17,792 nt of DNA, from assembly GCA_021801945.1 (NCBI GenBank), contig JAKABE010000029.1, positions 1 to 17,792 on the forward strand. The letters are read 5' to 3'. Origin of the DNA: Acidobacteriota bacterium. GTDB taxonomy: Bacteria > Acidobacteriota > Terriglobia > Terriglobales > Acidobacteriaceae. The position numbers and the translations under genes were made by a program. This document shows, piece after piece, positions 1 through 7,778 of the stretch. The notes below the pieces were generated by a model. It worked only from the letters and a program-made list of their open reading frames with translations. It searched no databases and was not told where the DNA came from. Position 1 is the first letter of the stretch. Every line of letters begins with the position of its first letter.

Positions 1-19
1 GAACACTGACGCCAGGGAT

Positions 20-95
<76 letters not shown>

Positions 96-124
96 TTATT
101 AGCCTGCATAAATACTGCACTTTC

Positions 125-154
125 TTGACTTCCCCTTGAAACTGTCCCTACGAT
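125..154 (+). promoter_or_regulatory. candidate sigma-70-type promoter of the integrase gene
   Basis: TTGACT at 125-130 and TACGAT at 149-154 are 18 bases apart and lie between the tRNA and the integrase gene. The -35 box matches consensus at five of six bases and the -10 box at four of six. This is a pattern match only. Confidence 0.35.
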
Positions 155-163
155 TGTCCTAAA

Positions 164-201
164 CCTGCTGTAAGGGTTCCCAGAACCCTACCTCCGGCAG
201 G
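164..201 (+). repeat. nested inverted repeat in the integrase leader
   Basis: AGGGTTC (173-179) and GAACCCT (183-189) form a perfect 7-bp stem with a three-base loop. It is enclosed by outer arms CCTGC (164-168) and GCAGG (197-201). The structure sits between the candidate promoter and the start codon at 217 and overlaps the Shine-Dalgarno area, so it could be an operator or a translation-limiting hairpin. It has no T-run and so does not look like an intrinsic terminator. Confidence 0.5.
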
Positions 202-216
202 GGAAAGACAGTTCTC

Positions 217-1374
217 ATGACCTTCACTGTTTTTCGACGCCACAACCGGGACAACTGCGCCAGCACCAACCGCTATGAGCCTCGATGCGGTTGTCCGTTG
301 CACGTTCAATTCGTCTGGAAAGGTACCCCCGGCGTATTCGAGGGCAAGAAGCTCGCCTACCAGAATAAGTGGTCCTTGGAGACCCGTAGCTGGTCTGAAG
401 CCCAGTCCAGAGTGAAGGCCTTGCAGAAGCGCCTAAAGAAATTCGCCAAAGGCAAAGTGGCGCCCAAAAGCAGGACCGTGGCAGCCGTCTTACAGGAATG
501 GTACAAATTCCGTGACCAGAACAAATTGGGCAATACTAAGGCGAAACAAATGGGCGACAAGCTCGTTGAGTGGTGCGAGAAGAACGACATCCTTCTCCTG
601 TCCGCCTTCACCACCGAAATGGCCATGAAGTGGCGTGTAACGCTGCCGCATCGTAGCGGGGACAGCAGCAGCTTGAGCGTCCACTGGTCTGTAATCAGTG
701 GGTTCTTTTCGTGGGCTGCGGGAATGGACTACATTAAAAAAACTCCAATACCGGACCCCAAGACAAATCCACAGTTTCGCATTAGCTACGAGAAGGCAGA
801 GGTTAAGCCGCCAACTAAAGAGCAGGTCGAGAAAATCCTGAATACTGCGACGGGGCAAGTTCGGCTCTTGTGCCTGTTGATGCGTGAAACGGCGATGGCG
901 CTGGTCGATGCCATGAAGTTCGCAATGTCGCAGAGGGACGCCGAAAAGTACGGAATGTCAAAGCCGGAGCGATCTCCCGCGATTCAGGAGCAGGTTATCC
1001 GTGGCAAACGCACCAAGACCAACGAACGCTACCGGGTGCGCATCAGCGAGTCACTCGCGAAACAGCTTGAGGCTTTGGGGGAACCTGCCTTCCCCGGCAC
1101 ATATCCGCAGTGGCGTGAGCGGGTGAACAAGGCCATCAGGGATGCAGGTGTCGAAACGACTCCGCATGGCTTCAGGCATTATAGAATCACCGAGTGGCTT
1201 TCAGCTGGCGTGCGTGTTGATGACGTGGCGGACATGGTGGGCTCATCGCCTGACGAAATCCGCAGAACCTACCGTCACTGGATCAAAGAAGCAGAAGACC
1301 GCTTGGATGAAGTGCAGCGTGAGGCATGGTTAAAGATGGGGCTGGACGAGAATGGCAACGAGATTGCCCAATGA
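217..1374 (+). CDS. tyrosine recombinase / integrase, tRNA-adjacent
   Basis: This site-specific recombinase is presumed to integrate and excise the element at the neighbouring tRNA-Asn. The ATG follows GGGGAAAG by nine bases. Residues 1-30 hold H9, C14, C24 and C26, a small His/Cys cluster I associate with acidobacterial integrases. A SAM-like core-binding domain spans about 85-175, and the catalytic domain runs from about 200. H317-G-F-R320 is box II, Y352 (TYRHW) the likely nucleophile, and K267 a possible beta-hairpin lysine. The first catalytic arginine, expected in the TG-x-R-x-x-E/D motif, appears to be alanine (A228 in TAMALVDA), and the usual GH before the tyrosine is GS. It may therefore be a divergent lineage or of reduced activity. 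At 385 aa its length is normal. It is convergent with the helix-turn-helix gene that follows. Confidence 0.9.
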   Translation: MTFTVFRRHNRDNCASTNRYEPRCGCPLHVQFVWKGTPGVFEGKKLAYQNKWSLETRSWSEAQSRVKALQKRLKKFAKGKVAPKSRTVAAVLQEWYKFRDQNKLGNTKAKQMGDKLVEWCEKNDILLLSAFTTEMAMKWRVTLPHRSGDSSSLSVHWSVISGFFSWAAGMDYIKKTPIPDPKTNPQFRISYEKAEVKPPTKEQVEKILNTATGQVRLLCLLMRETAMALVDAMKFAMSQRDAEKYGMSKPERSPAIQEQVIRGKRTKTNERYRVRISESLAKQLEALGEPAFPGTYPQWRERVNKAIRDAGVETTPHGFRHYRITEWLSAGVRVDDVADMVGSSPDEIRRTYRHWIKEAEDRLDEVQREAWLKMGLDENGNEIAQ

Positions 1375-1407
1375 ACATGTAGCATTTAGAAGAATTTTGC
1401 TGCAAGG

Positions 1408-2196
1408 CTACGCTACCGTCTTAGTTCTGAGGTAAGCCAGCAGATTCCTGCCGCTGATTCTCAACTTCTTCTTGCCCCGCTTATATCGGCGTGTCGGTGT
1501 TCCCAAATCGACCACACCCTTCATTTTATGCATGCGCCGCAATGCGGAATCGTAGCTCAGGTTCAGCGCCGCCGCGACCTCGCCTGGAGAGTAGTTTTGT
1601 TCGGGCTCGATCTTGACCTTCTGGTTACGCACCAGTTGCTTGTATCCGTGCCGGTTCTCGCGGGTCAGCACTTCGGAGGCGTCTTTATGGTCGCCCACGT
1701 AGCCCTTAGGCGTCCGAATGATGGAAGCGTCCTCGATCGCGTGATTCAGTTGGTCTTCGTTGTTTTTCACCGGATTGATTTGGCTACTGGCGGATCCACC
1801 AGCATCATTTCCGATTGCCTTGCTGGCGCCCAGATCCAGCATCGTCCCTAGCTCTGATGGCGATAGGTGGCCGATCTCCATAAGAACTTTTCCGGTTGGA
1901 GCGTGCAGATAGACAACATTCCCCATCATCCTGAACGTTGTCAACACTAGGTCCGGAGTTGTTTTGGCGATGCCGGCGAGACCGGAATCGGCAAGAGCGC
2001 ACGCGGGGCTGTTTGGCACCGCGACATCATTCACGCCGCGCGGGCGGGGGGTGCGTGAGTGGCTGATGCCTTCGGCTACGTCTTTAACATTGAGCAAGAC
2101 ATCCGCAGGATCCACCCGGCCGCGCGCAGGCAGAGGTTGATTCTCTGCCGTGCGGCCGCCATAAATATCAGCGGAATCCTGCAACTCGATGCCCAT
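1408..2196 (-). CDS. excisionase-like helix-turn-helix protein
   Basis: The C-terminal domain, residues about 201-258, reads as an excisionase/MerR-type winged helix: YSPGEVAAALNLSYDSALRR, then a basic RRYKRGKKKLRISGR wing, then a short helix. Such domains bind DNA and often serve as recombination directionality factors or repressors. The first ~190 residues match nothing I recognise; they include a beta-like stretch around 92-108 and a serine/glycine-rich linker near 130-140. The gene is convergent with the integrase, 33 bases apart, which suits a directionality factor or regulator of the element. The ATG at 2196 lacks a good Shine-Dalgarno sequence, so the true start may be internal. Position and domain suggest control of excision, but that is inference. 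Confidence 0.75.
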   Translation of the reverse strand: MGIELQDSADIYGGRTAENQPLPARGRVDPADVLLNVKDVAEGISHSRTPRPRGVNDVAVPNSPACALADSGLAGIAKTTPDLVLTTFRMMGNVVYLHAPTGKVLMEIGHLSPSELGTMLDLGASKAIGNDAGGSASSQINPVKNNEDQLNHAIEDASIIRTPKGYVGDHKDASEVLTRENRHGYKQLVRNQKVKIEPEQNYSPGEVAAALNLSYDSALRRMHKMKGVVDLGTPTRRYKRGKKKLRISGRNLLAYLRTKTVA

Positions 2197-2293
2197 ATCT
2201 CAACGTTAGGGCTGCTCAAAAATTTCCGGTAGGTGAGAGGGAGCAGAATCTGAAGGTAACTCGGAGAATCTCACTTAGTTTCACGCTGGCAGG

Positions 2294-2335
2294 TACGAGT
2301 CTCTCGTAGCCGCGTGGGGGAAATTAGCCTCCCAC
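2294..2335 (-). terminator. two adjacent stem-loops after the zinc-ribbon gene
   Basis: TACGAG (2294-2299) pairs with CTCGTA (2303-2308) around a three-base loop. GTGGGGG (2314-2320) pairs with CCTCCCAC (2328-2335) with one G-U pair. They lie just past the end of the minus-strand pair of genes. Neither is followed by a T-run, so termination is a guess; they could also be RNA 3'-end structures. Confidence 0.3.
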
Positions 2336-2350
2336 AAGAGCGAAAGGCAC

Positions 2351-2785
2351 TCAAACAATACCGCCTACGGCCCGATATTGATCGTCGGTCAAGCGCAGCC
2401 AGATGCCGCCTTTCCCAATCTCGAGGTCGAGTTCGAAGCCCTCGCGATCCCATGCGTCAACGAGGCCGTTCCCGCGCCTGGCTAGCTCGACCACCGTGCT
2501 TGAGCTCTTGAAGGTGCACTCTCGTGGAAGCTTCTCCCTGGCCTCGTTCGTGAAGCTGCAATGCCAGCCACCGCTCTTGCGGAAGTACATGAAGACCAAG
2601 TGCTTACTGGCGCAGGATTCGCACCGCTTGAGACCAGGGGTGTGCGGCTCAGGCAGGGCGAGCTTACATGAGCTGCAGATCTTGCCGGCGCGCATTTTTC
2701 TGGCAGCGACTGCAGGCTGGTTCGACAGGGATCGCGCGTAGCGAGCATCGCGGTTCATAAAAAATCGGAGTGCTTTCTGGTTCAC
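2351..2785 (-). CDS. small zinc-ribbon protein, function unknown
   Basis: I chose the GTG at 2785 because AGGA at 2797-2794 lies eight bases upstream of it; an in-frame ATG at 2758 is the alternative. The longer open frame above this start is a shadow of the PrimPol-like gene. The 144-aa protein has two CxxC pairs, C37/C40 and C55/C58 (CSSC and CESC), which should bind one zinc ion. The N-terminus is basic. The C-terminal part is mixed alpha/beta and contains FELDLEIGKGGIWLRLTDDQ. I do not recognise a family beyond the zinc ribbon. It lies 103 bases downstream of the PrimPol-like gene on the same strand and is probably co-transcribed. A nucleic-acid-binding accessory role for the element is inferred from the ribbon and the neighbour. 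Confidence 0.65.
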   Translation of the reverse strand: MNQKALRFFMNRDARYARSLSNQPAVAARKMRAGKICSSCKLALPEPHTPGLKRCESCASKHLVFMYFRKSGGWHCSFTNEAREKLPRECTFKSSSTVVELARRGNGLVDAWDREGFELDLEIGKGGIWLRLTDDQYRAVGGIV

Positions 2786-2888
2786 TTGGGGTTTCCTTTC
2801 TGGAGTGGATGCTGGTTGGTGATGAAGCGCCAGTGCTGGTAACCCACTGGCGCTCCCGTTTTCGTTGACTTGACTGTTCTCAATCCAG

Positions 2889-3641
2889 CTAACGGCGGCG
2901 GCAAACACGGTAGCCTCCGCGGAACCCTGCCTGATCGCAGATCGTGTATCCCTTCTGCGCACGGCGGTGCTGCTTCTCAAAGCGCGGCGTGGAGCGACAG
3001 GGTACGGGGCGATAAGCGACGGTTGGCACAGGCATCGCCTTTCCGGGCGGCCCATCTGGATTTTCAAAGGCAAGTTCCCGCAGCCAGCCGGGCACTGCTT
3101 CGATTTCGGCCGTGGGGCCAGGGTTTGCCCAGCGGCAACTGGGAGAGGGTGGAATGGGGCAGCTCCGACCCTCGCCAAGGATCCTCACCGCTGGCGGGAG
3201 CCTCTTCGCCGGATTGCGCAGAACCAGACCTTTGGGCCACCGAAACAAAGCCCAGGTCATGCCTCCACGTTCCACCCGAAGAGTGGAACAGTCTTCCTGC
3301 TCTTGATTCAGAGCAGCTAGGCACGCCCAGCCGGCGGATCCAGCCACTTCTACTACACACAAGCCCGAAGGCCCGATAGCGACACGCCACGGAGACAGCG
3401 GATTTTCTTCCGTGAGCGCCATCAGGCGAGAAATGTCGCTCGATGCTTCGCCGATCAGGAGGTCCAGATTTCCTGTCAGTTTTGCCAATTCAGAGACGGG
3501 GAAGATTTCGAGGCCTCGGTTTGCGGCTTGGCGCAGTTCAGGGTGAAGCGGCGAGGCTGATTTTCCTCGCAAAGAAGTGAAAGCTGCGTCATTCGAGATT
3601 CGACGGTTACGCTCAGAGATGTAGCCATCGGGAGTTTTCAT
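2889..3641 (-). CDS. degenerate primase/polymerase (PrimPol)-like protein
   Basis: The ATG at 3641 is preceded by GGAGG at seven bases, a strong start. Residues about 44-190 follow the layout of the bifunctional DNA primase/polymerase N-terminal domain: an early GLEIFPVS strand, then WRVAIGPSGLCVVEVAG, an RGGMTWALFRWP segment, RILGEGRSCPIPPS and a closing PGWLREL. In active members the second segment ends VDVDG with two metal-binding aspartates. Here it is VEVAG (E98, A100), so polymerase activity seems unlikely. The C-terminal ~50 residues are basic (FEKQHRRAQKG and RVCRRR) and may bind nucleic acid. At 250 aa it lacks any helicase part. It heads a probable two-gene unit with the zinc-ribbon gene. 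The homology is judged by eye, so a different fold is possible. Confidence 0.65.
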   Translation of the reverse strand: MKTPDGYISERNRRISNDAAFTSLRGKSASPLHPELRQAANRGLEIFPVSELAKLTGNLDLLIGEASSDISRLMALTEENPLSPWRVAIGPSGLCVVEVAGSAGWACLAALNQEQEDCSTLRVERGGMTWALFRWPKGLVLRNPAKRLPPAVRILGEGRSCPIPPSPSCRWANPGPTAEIEAVPGWLRELAFENPDGPPGKAMPVPTVAYRPVPCRSTPRFEKQHRRAQKGYTICDQAGFRGGYRVCRRR

Positions 3642-3664
3642 TTGTAGTCCTCCAGAAAACAGAA

Positions 3665-3706
3665 CGGCCCGCCGTTTCGGTGCCTTGGGCAGCGAGCGGC
3701 GGGCCG
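3665..3706. repeat. 10-bp perfect inverted repeat upstream of the PrimPol-like gene
   Basis: CGGCCCGCCG (3665-3674) and CGGCGGGCCG (3697-3706) are perfect complements with a 22-base loop. They lie 24-65 bases upstream of the start codon at 3641. They could be an operator or a hairpin in the mRNA leader. No T-run follows on either strand. Confidence 0.65.
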
Positions 3707-3750
3707 CGGATTGGTTTTGCGGTTATGTGGTGCGGTTTAACTCAATGCAC

Positions 3751-3788
3751 CCTAACAATGGGTTGTTAGCTGAGATGAGGCAAATCGC
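3751..3788. repeat. imperfect direct repeat with palindromic core, copy A
   Basis: The segment starts CCTAACAATGGGTTGTTAGC and runs on to ATGAGGCAAATCGCC. A similar segment starts at 4305: CCTAACGATGGATCGTT, then ATGAGGTGAACCGCC. Both cores are palindromic (7-bp arms here). The two copies bracket the small membrane protein gene. Confidence 0.5.
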
Positions 3789-3964
3789 CTGAGTGGAAAG
3801 GGGAGACCGGCGCACGTGTTTGAGCTGAAATCGCGCCGGTAGAAGACTTTTTAGGAAACGGACAAACAGACGTTCGCTGATCTTCATGTGACGCTGTGGA
3901 GTTCCTGGCTTGACCTATCCCTCAGCTCTTTGTGGGCATGAACGAACAGAGTGACGTCGCCGGA

Positions 3965-4216
3965 TTAACGGACATCTTTTGATCTCGACTTATTGCGATC
4001 GCTGGCCGCTTGCGCCCAGCGTGCGGCCGCCCAGGCCCAGATCAACGTGATAAATGTGTCGTGCACGACCATGAACGAGGCACTAAGCAGGGCCATGGAG
4101 AATGCAGTAACGGGTTCCGTGCGCCAGAAGATGCCAACGGCGTCACCCATCAGAAATACCGAGAGCGTGTAGATGAAGATCAGGACAGGATGGCCAAAAC
4201 GTACGTTGAGTTCCAT
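3965..4216 (-). CDS. small two-helix membrane protein, function unknown
   Basis: This 83-aa protein has two hydrophobic segments, about residues 9-31 (HPVLIFIYTLSVFLMGDAV) and 37-62 (AFSMALLSASFMVVHDTFI), and a basic C-terminal tail ending SDRNKSRSKDVR. By the positive-inside rule the tail should be cytoplasmic. The ATG at 4216 has AAGGTG eight bases upstream, which supports it as a real start. It is a lone gene between two gene-poor spacers and is bracketed by similar ~39-bp repeats, as if carried as a small unit. I recognise no family. It could be a small defence or toxin-like membrane protein, but nothing in the sequence shows this. Confidence 0.6.
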   Translation of the reverse strand: MELNVRFGHPVLIFIYTLSVFLMGDAVGIFWRTEPVTAFSMALLSASFMVVHDTFITLIWAWAAARWAQAASDRNKSRSKDVR

Positions 4217-4304
4217 AAACGAGTCACCTTAGTGTTGGGTTTCGACTTTAAAGCGACAGTCGGGGTTTGTATTGCGTTGGCGTTATGCAGCTCAGCCCAC
4301 GCGG

Positions 4305-4342
4305 CCTAACGATGGATCGTTGGGCACCATGAGGTGAACCGC
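4305..4342. repeat. imperfect direct repeat with palindromic core, copy B
   Basis: CCTAACGAT (4305-4313) is self-complementary with ATCGTTGGG (4316-4324) apart from one T-G pair. The downstream ATGAGGTGAACCGCC matches copy A near 3774. The core also fits the integron core consensus on both sides (GCCTAAC and GTTGGGC), but the 8-base gap is far too short for an attC site. Confidence 0.5.
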
Positions 4343-4394
4343 CATAAAGAGAGCGCAGCCGGGTTGCGCAGCAATGTGCTGAGGTCGGCGATAG

Positions 4395-4526
4395 GAGCCG
4401 AAGATTGGCTTCAAGGAGTTTGTGAATTCAACGAAGGAGGGATGGATCAAGACCGAGAAGCTTATGGCCTGGAAAACGGCGAATGGGGACCACAATATAT
4501 TGAGCTGGGTGCGGAGTGCCTACTGA
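4395..4526 (+). pseudogene. possible orphan C-terminal coding fragment
   Basis: A plus-strand frame opening after a TAG at 4392-4394 and ending at TGA 4524-4526 encodes about 43 residues with natural-looking composition, including GFKEFVNSTKEGWIKTEKLM and ending SWVRSAY. It has no usable start: the only GTG (4422) sits three bases after AAGGAG. It may be the tail of a gene destroyed when the island was assembled. I do not recognise the family. Confidence 0.25.
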
Positions 4527-4535
4527 ATATGCGGA

Positions 4536-7500
4536 TTAATCGAAGGTGGCTTCGACAGCTCCACCTTGCGGTGCCGAGTAGATTGGGGAAGGCACCGTCG
4601 GGTAGGCATAGAAGATGTGCTGAAAGACCTTCTCTGACCTGTCCTTGATCTCGTCTTCGCTATAGGCGGCCGGCAAGCCTGTCTTGTCGCTGTAGAGGAA
4701 ATCAAAAATCGTCGATCGCACAGCGTCGCGAGTGCCTTCCTTATCTCGCCACTGGTCAACCCTGAGCTTCTCTTCCTTTAGCGTCGACAGCAATTCCACC
4801 GCAACCTGCTTGATCTGCCCGATCTCCTTCGGCGAGAGCGAGGGCTTCATCAGTAGGTCGTAGAGCGCTAGGCTCTCCTGGTCCAGCCCTTCTCGAATCG
4901 CGCGCTTCTGCTCTTCGTCGAGCTCGTTCACGAACCGCAGCAGATCTTCGAAGGTGCGCTCAATGGTGGCGCGGTCCTTCTCCTGGTTGTACTCACGGAC
5001 GATCTGCTGGTAATGCTCCTGGAAATCAGTGCGCAGGGGGTTCTGTTCAATCATCCGCCTGAGACGGTTCTCAATGGCGGTGCGGAGGTTTTGCACCGTA
5101 GTATTCGGCGCGGCGATGCGCTGGAACTCCTGCCGCAGGCGCTCGAAGTCAATCTTGCTGATGTCGTAGATTCTGCCGTCATCCCTGCCGGGAGCCCGCG
5201 TCTCGATGGCTTCATCGACCACGGCGTGGAGCCGCTGAATGATCTCGGTAATGTCGGCGTGCTGCTTGTCGTCCTGCAGGCTCTTGTAGATGATGTCGAT
5301 GGCGTCGCGGTCCCGGCGAAAATCCTGCTGCCGGCCATCGCCGAAGCAAGCCTTGAATTTGCTGAAGACCGTACGGCAAAGAATCTCAAAGCGCTTGCGG
5401 GATTCGTCGCTCTCGTTGGCGGCTTCCTTGGCCTTCACGATGGCGGCGTTCCGCGCGAATCCGGTCCGGGTTTGGATGTCGTCGAGAGACGCGCCCCGGT
5501 CTGTCAGGAAGAGCCGCACCATGCCGATAGCCTCGCCAAGTGCCTCCAGCAGTTCTTCCGTCGGCCGGGTTGGATCAACTTCCTCCTCCCCTCCGCCATG
5601 GCCCTCATCACCCTTTCCCGCAAAGGTAGCCAGGGCCTTGCGCAGGTTCTTCAGGATTCCGCAGTAGTCGACGATCAGGCCGTTTTCCTTGCCCTCGCTC
5701 ACACGGTTAGCCCGCGCAATCGCCTGCATGAGCGTGTGCGCCTTGAGCGGCTTATCCAGGTAGAGGCTGCCCAGGCACGGTACGTCGAAGCCTGTCATCC
5801 ACATCGCGCACACGATGGCTACGCGGAAGGGATGGCCTTCGCGCTTGAACGCCGTGTCCAGAGCCAGCCGCTGACCATCGGGCAGTTCAAAACCCTCCTT
5901 GATCAGCTTGCGATGCGGCTTGATGTCGAGGTTCCACTTGCGGAAGCGGTCTACTTCGCCCTGTTCCTCGCTCACCACCACTGCCATCAGCGTCTCACGC
6001 ATCCAGGCGATCTGCCGCTGGCGGAACTGCACCTCCTGGTCGTCGTCGATACCGGCCAGCTCGGTCTCAAGCTCCGCGATGCACTTCTGCCACAGCGGCA
6101 GGATCAGATCGTACATGCGGACGCAGGTGACCTTATCAATGCACACCAGCATCGCCTTTCCGCTCTCCCAGCCCGCGGAGTAGTGGCGCACGAAGTCCTC
6201 GGCCACCTGCTCCAGCCGCTTCTGGGCGGTGATGATGTGGTAGTCGCGCTTGAGTTCGGCCTCCAACCGCTGAGCCACGTCTAGGTCGTTGACCTCGGCT
6301 TCTTCGATCACCGTTGCGATCTTTTCGTTCAGTTCGGTGGTGGCCAGGCCAAGCTTCTCTCCGCGTGCATCGTAATAGAGCGGGACGGTTGCCCCATCCT
6401 CCACCGCGCGCTGGAAGTCATAGGTGCTGACGTATCCACCGAAGATACGCTTCGTCAATTCATCTTCACCCTTCATCAGCGGCGTGCCGGTGAAGCCGAG
6501 GAAGCTGGCCTTGGGCAGGGCGGCGCGCATGTTCAGGGCCAGAGATCCGTACTGGGTTCGGTGGGCCTCGTCGCTCAGCACAATGATGTCGTCCCGCTGC
6601 GACCACGGCTGATCCGGCGAGACGTTCTCATTGAACTTCTGGATGAGGGTGAAGATCACGGACTTCTGCTGGCCGATCAGGTCGCGGAGATGCCGTCCGC
6701 CGGTGGCACGGCAGGGGTCTTTGTCGTTGTTCGCCTCGCCGCAGCCGGCGAAGGTTTCATAGATCTGCGTGTCGAGGTCTTCACGGTCGGTGCAGACCAC
6801 GAAGGTGAAGTTGCCGCCCACCTTGCGATGCACCTTGCGGGTGAAAAACACCATGCTGTAGCTTTTGCCGCTGCCCTGCGTGTGCCAGAAGACGCCCAGC
6901 TTGCCCTGGCGCGCCTCGCGATCCTTCAGGCTCTCGACGGCCGCGTTCACCCCGAGGAACTGGTGGTTCTTGGCCACGATCTTCACGGTCTGCTCGCCGC
7001 TATCGTCGAAAAGGATGAAGTTCTCAAAGAGATCGAGCAGGCTTTCTTTGCTCAGAACGCCGCACAGCAGCGTTTCCATTTGGACCGTGCCGCGGGCCTT
7101 CTCTTCCAGGCGCTTCCAGTCGTGAAAGAACTTGTACTTCGCCGTTGCCGCACCGAGCTTGGCCTCGATGCCGTTCGCCAGGATAGCCACCGCGTTGTGA
7201 TGGAACAGGTGCGGCACGGTGTCGCGGTAGTCACAGAGATTTTCGTTGTACGCCCGCTCCAGATCCCTGTGGACGTTCTTGCATTCGATGAAGACCAGCG
7301 GGATGCCGTTGACGAAGCCGATGATGTCGGCGCGGCGGCGGTAGATATCGCCGCGAATCCAGAACTCGCGCACGGCGCGGAAGTCGTTTTCCTTGGGATG
7401 GGCGAAATCGAAGACCTGGAGGGTTTGCTTAACCAGCTCGCCTTTGGCGTTGCGGTAGGCCACAGGCACGCCACCGCGCAACAGTTTGGACTTCTCGCGG

Positions 7501-7778
7501 TTGGCCACCAGGATCGTCTGGCTGGCGCTCAGCTCAACAATCTGGCGCACGGCGTCGTGATAGGCATCGACGGGCAGGCCCGGATTGAGTTTCACCAGCG
7601 CCGCCTTCAGGTAGCGAGTGAGCACCACCTCGCGGTCGCTCTTGCGACCCAGCAGGCTGTCGGGGCCGAAGTCCTCATCGTTGTAGGCGTAAACCGACTC
7701 CCAGCCAAGTTCGTCGTGGAGATACTCGGCGGTGGTCCGCTGCACGAGTTGGTCTTCGGTATAGCCCTTAGGAGTCAC
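4536..7778 (-). CDS. hsdR: type I restriction enzyme, R (endonuclease/translocase) subunit
   Basis: HsdR is the motor and nuclease of the type I complex. It uses ATP to pull DNA past the M2S1 core and cuts when it stalls. In the N-terminal nuclease domain D151 and the IECK motif (E165, K167) form the PD-(D/E)xK site. Walker A is HTQGSGKS at 299-306, the DEAH box is 403-406, TGTP lies at 430-433, and superfamily 2 motif VI QAIARANR at 685-692. The C-terminal ~350 residues are helical and would dock on HsdM. At 1080 aa it is full length with no lesion. It starts with GTG at 7778 and shares the bases GTGA with the hsdS stop, so translation is probably coupled. It is last in the hsdM-hsdS-hsdR operon. 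Long opposite-strand frames here are shadows. Confidence 0.97.
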   Translation of the reverse strand: MTPKGYTEDQLVQRTTAEYLHDELGWESVYAYNDEDFGPDSLLGRKSDREVVLTRYLKAALVKLNPGLPVDAYHDAVRQIVELSASQTILVANREKSKLLRGGVPVAYRNAKGELVKQTLQVFDFAHPKENDFRAVREFWIRGDIYRRRADIIGFVNGIPLVFIECKNVHRDLERAYNENLCDYRDTVPHLFHHNAVAILANGIEAKLGAATAKYKFFHDWKRLEEKARGTVQMETLLCGVLSKESLLDLFENFILFDDSGEQTVKIVAKNHQFLGVNAAVESLKDREARQGKLGVFWHTQGSGKSYSMVFFTRKVHRKVGGNFTFVVCTDREDLDTQIYETFAGCGEANNDKDPCRATGGRHLRDLIGQQKSVIFTLIQKFNENVSPDQPWSQRDDIIVLSDEAHRTQYGSLALNMRAALPKASFLGFTGTPLMKGEDELTKRIFGGYVSTYDFQRAVEDGATVPLYYDARGEKLGLATTELNEKIATVIEEAEVNDLDVAQRLEAELKRDYHIITAQKRLEQVAEDFVRHYSAGWESGKAMLVCIDKVTCVRMYDLILPLWQKCIAELETELAGIDDDQEVQFRQRQIAWMRETLMAVVVSEEQGEVDRFRKWNLDIKPHRKLIKEGFELPDGQRLALDTAFKREGHPFRVAIVCAMWMTGFDVPCLGSLYLDKPLKAHTLMQAIARANRVSEGKENGLIVDYCGILKNLRKALATFAGKGDEGHGGGEEEVDPTRPTEELLEALGEAIGMVRLFLTDRGASLDDIQTRTGFARNAAIVKAKEAANESDESRKRFEILCRTVFSKFKACFGDGRQQDFRRDRDAIDIIYKSLQDDKQHADITEIIQRLHAVVDEAIETRAPGRDDGRIYDISKIDFERLRQEFQRIAAPNTTVQNLRTAIENRLRRMIEQNPLRTDFQEHYQQIVREYNQEKDRATIERTFEDLLRFVNELDEEQKRAIREGLDQESLALYDLLMKPSLSPKEIGQIKQVAVELLSTLKEEKLRVDQWRDKEGTRDAVRSTIFDFLYSDKTGLPAAYSEDEIKDRSEKVFQHIFYAYPTVPSPIYSAPQGGAVEATFD

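Larger units (their letters stand above)
3642..3964. other. gene-poor spacer with three inverted repeats
   Basis: I see no credible reading frame here. The spacer holds the 10-bp inverted repeat at 3665-3706, a 7-bp palindrome CTAACAA-TGGG-TTGTTAG at 3752-3769, and an 8-bp perfect inverted repeat ACCGGCGC (3806-3813) / GCGCCGGT (3833-3840) with a 19-base loop. It must also contain the leader of the PrimPol-like gene and the 3' end of the small membrane protein transcript. I could not place a confident promoter. Confidence 0.6.
4217..4535. other. spacer between hsdR and the small membrane protein gene
   Basis: No gene with a convincing start lies here. It holds repeat copy B (4305-4342), a short GC-rich hairpin around 4347-4367 (GCGCA / TGCGC), and a plus-strand coding-like stretch at 4395-4526, listed separately. 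A minus-strand frame at 4292-4495 has no Shine-Dalgarno sequence and unremarkable content. No clear terminator follows hsdR. Confidence 0.5.

Noticed and set aside
2786..3178. N-terminal extension of the zinc-ribbon protein to 275 aa
   Set aside because: The extension is an out-of-frame shadow of the PrimPol-like gene, and a GTG with a good Shine-Dalgarno sequence exists at 2785.
3745..4345. Integron attC sites and a gene cassette
   Set aside because: GCCTAAC and GTTGGGC fit the core consensus, but only 8 bases separate them, no second pair occurs at 57-141 bases, and no integron integrase is present.
4292..4495. Minus-strand 67-codon ORF after hsdR
   Set aside because: No ribosome-binding site and no recognisable domain; the opposite strand looks more protein-like.
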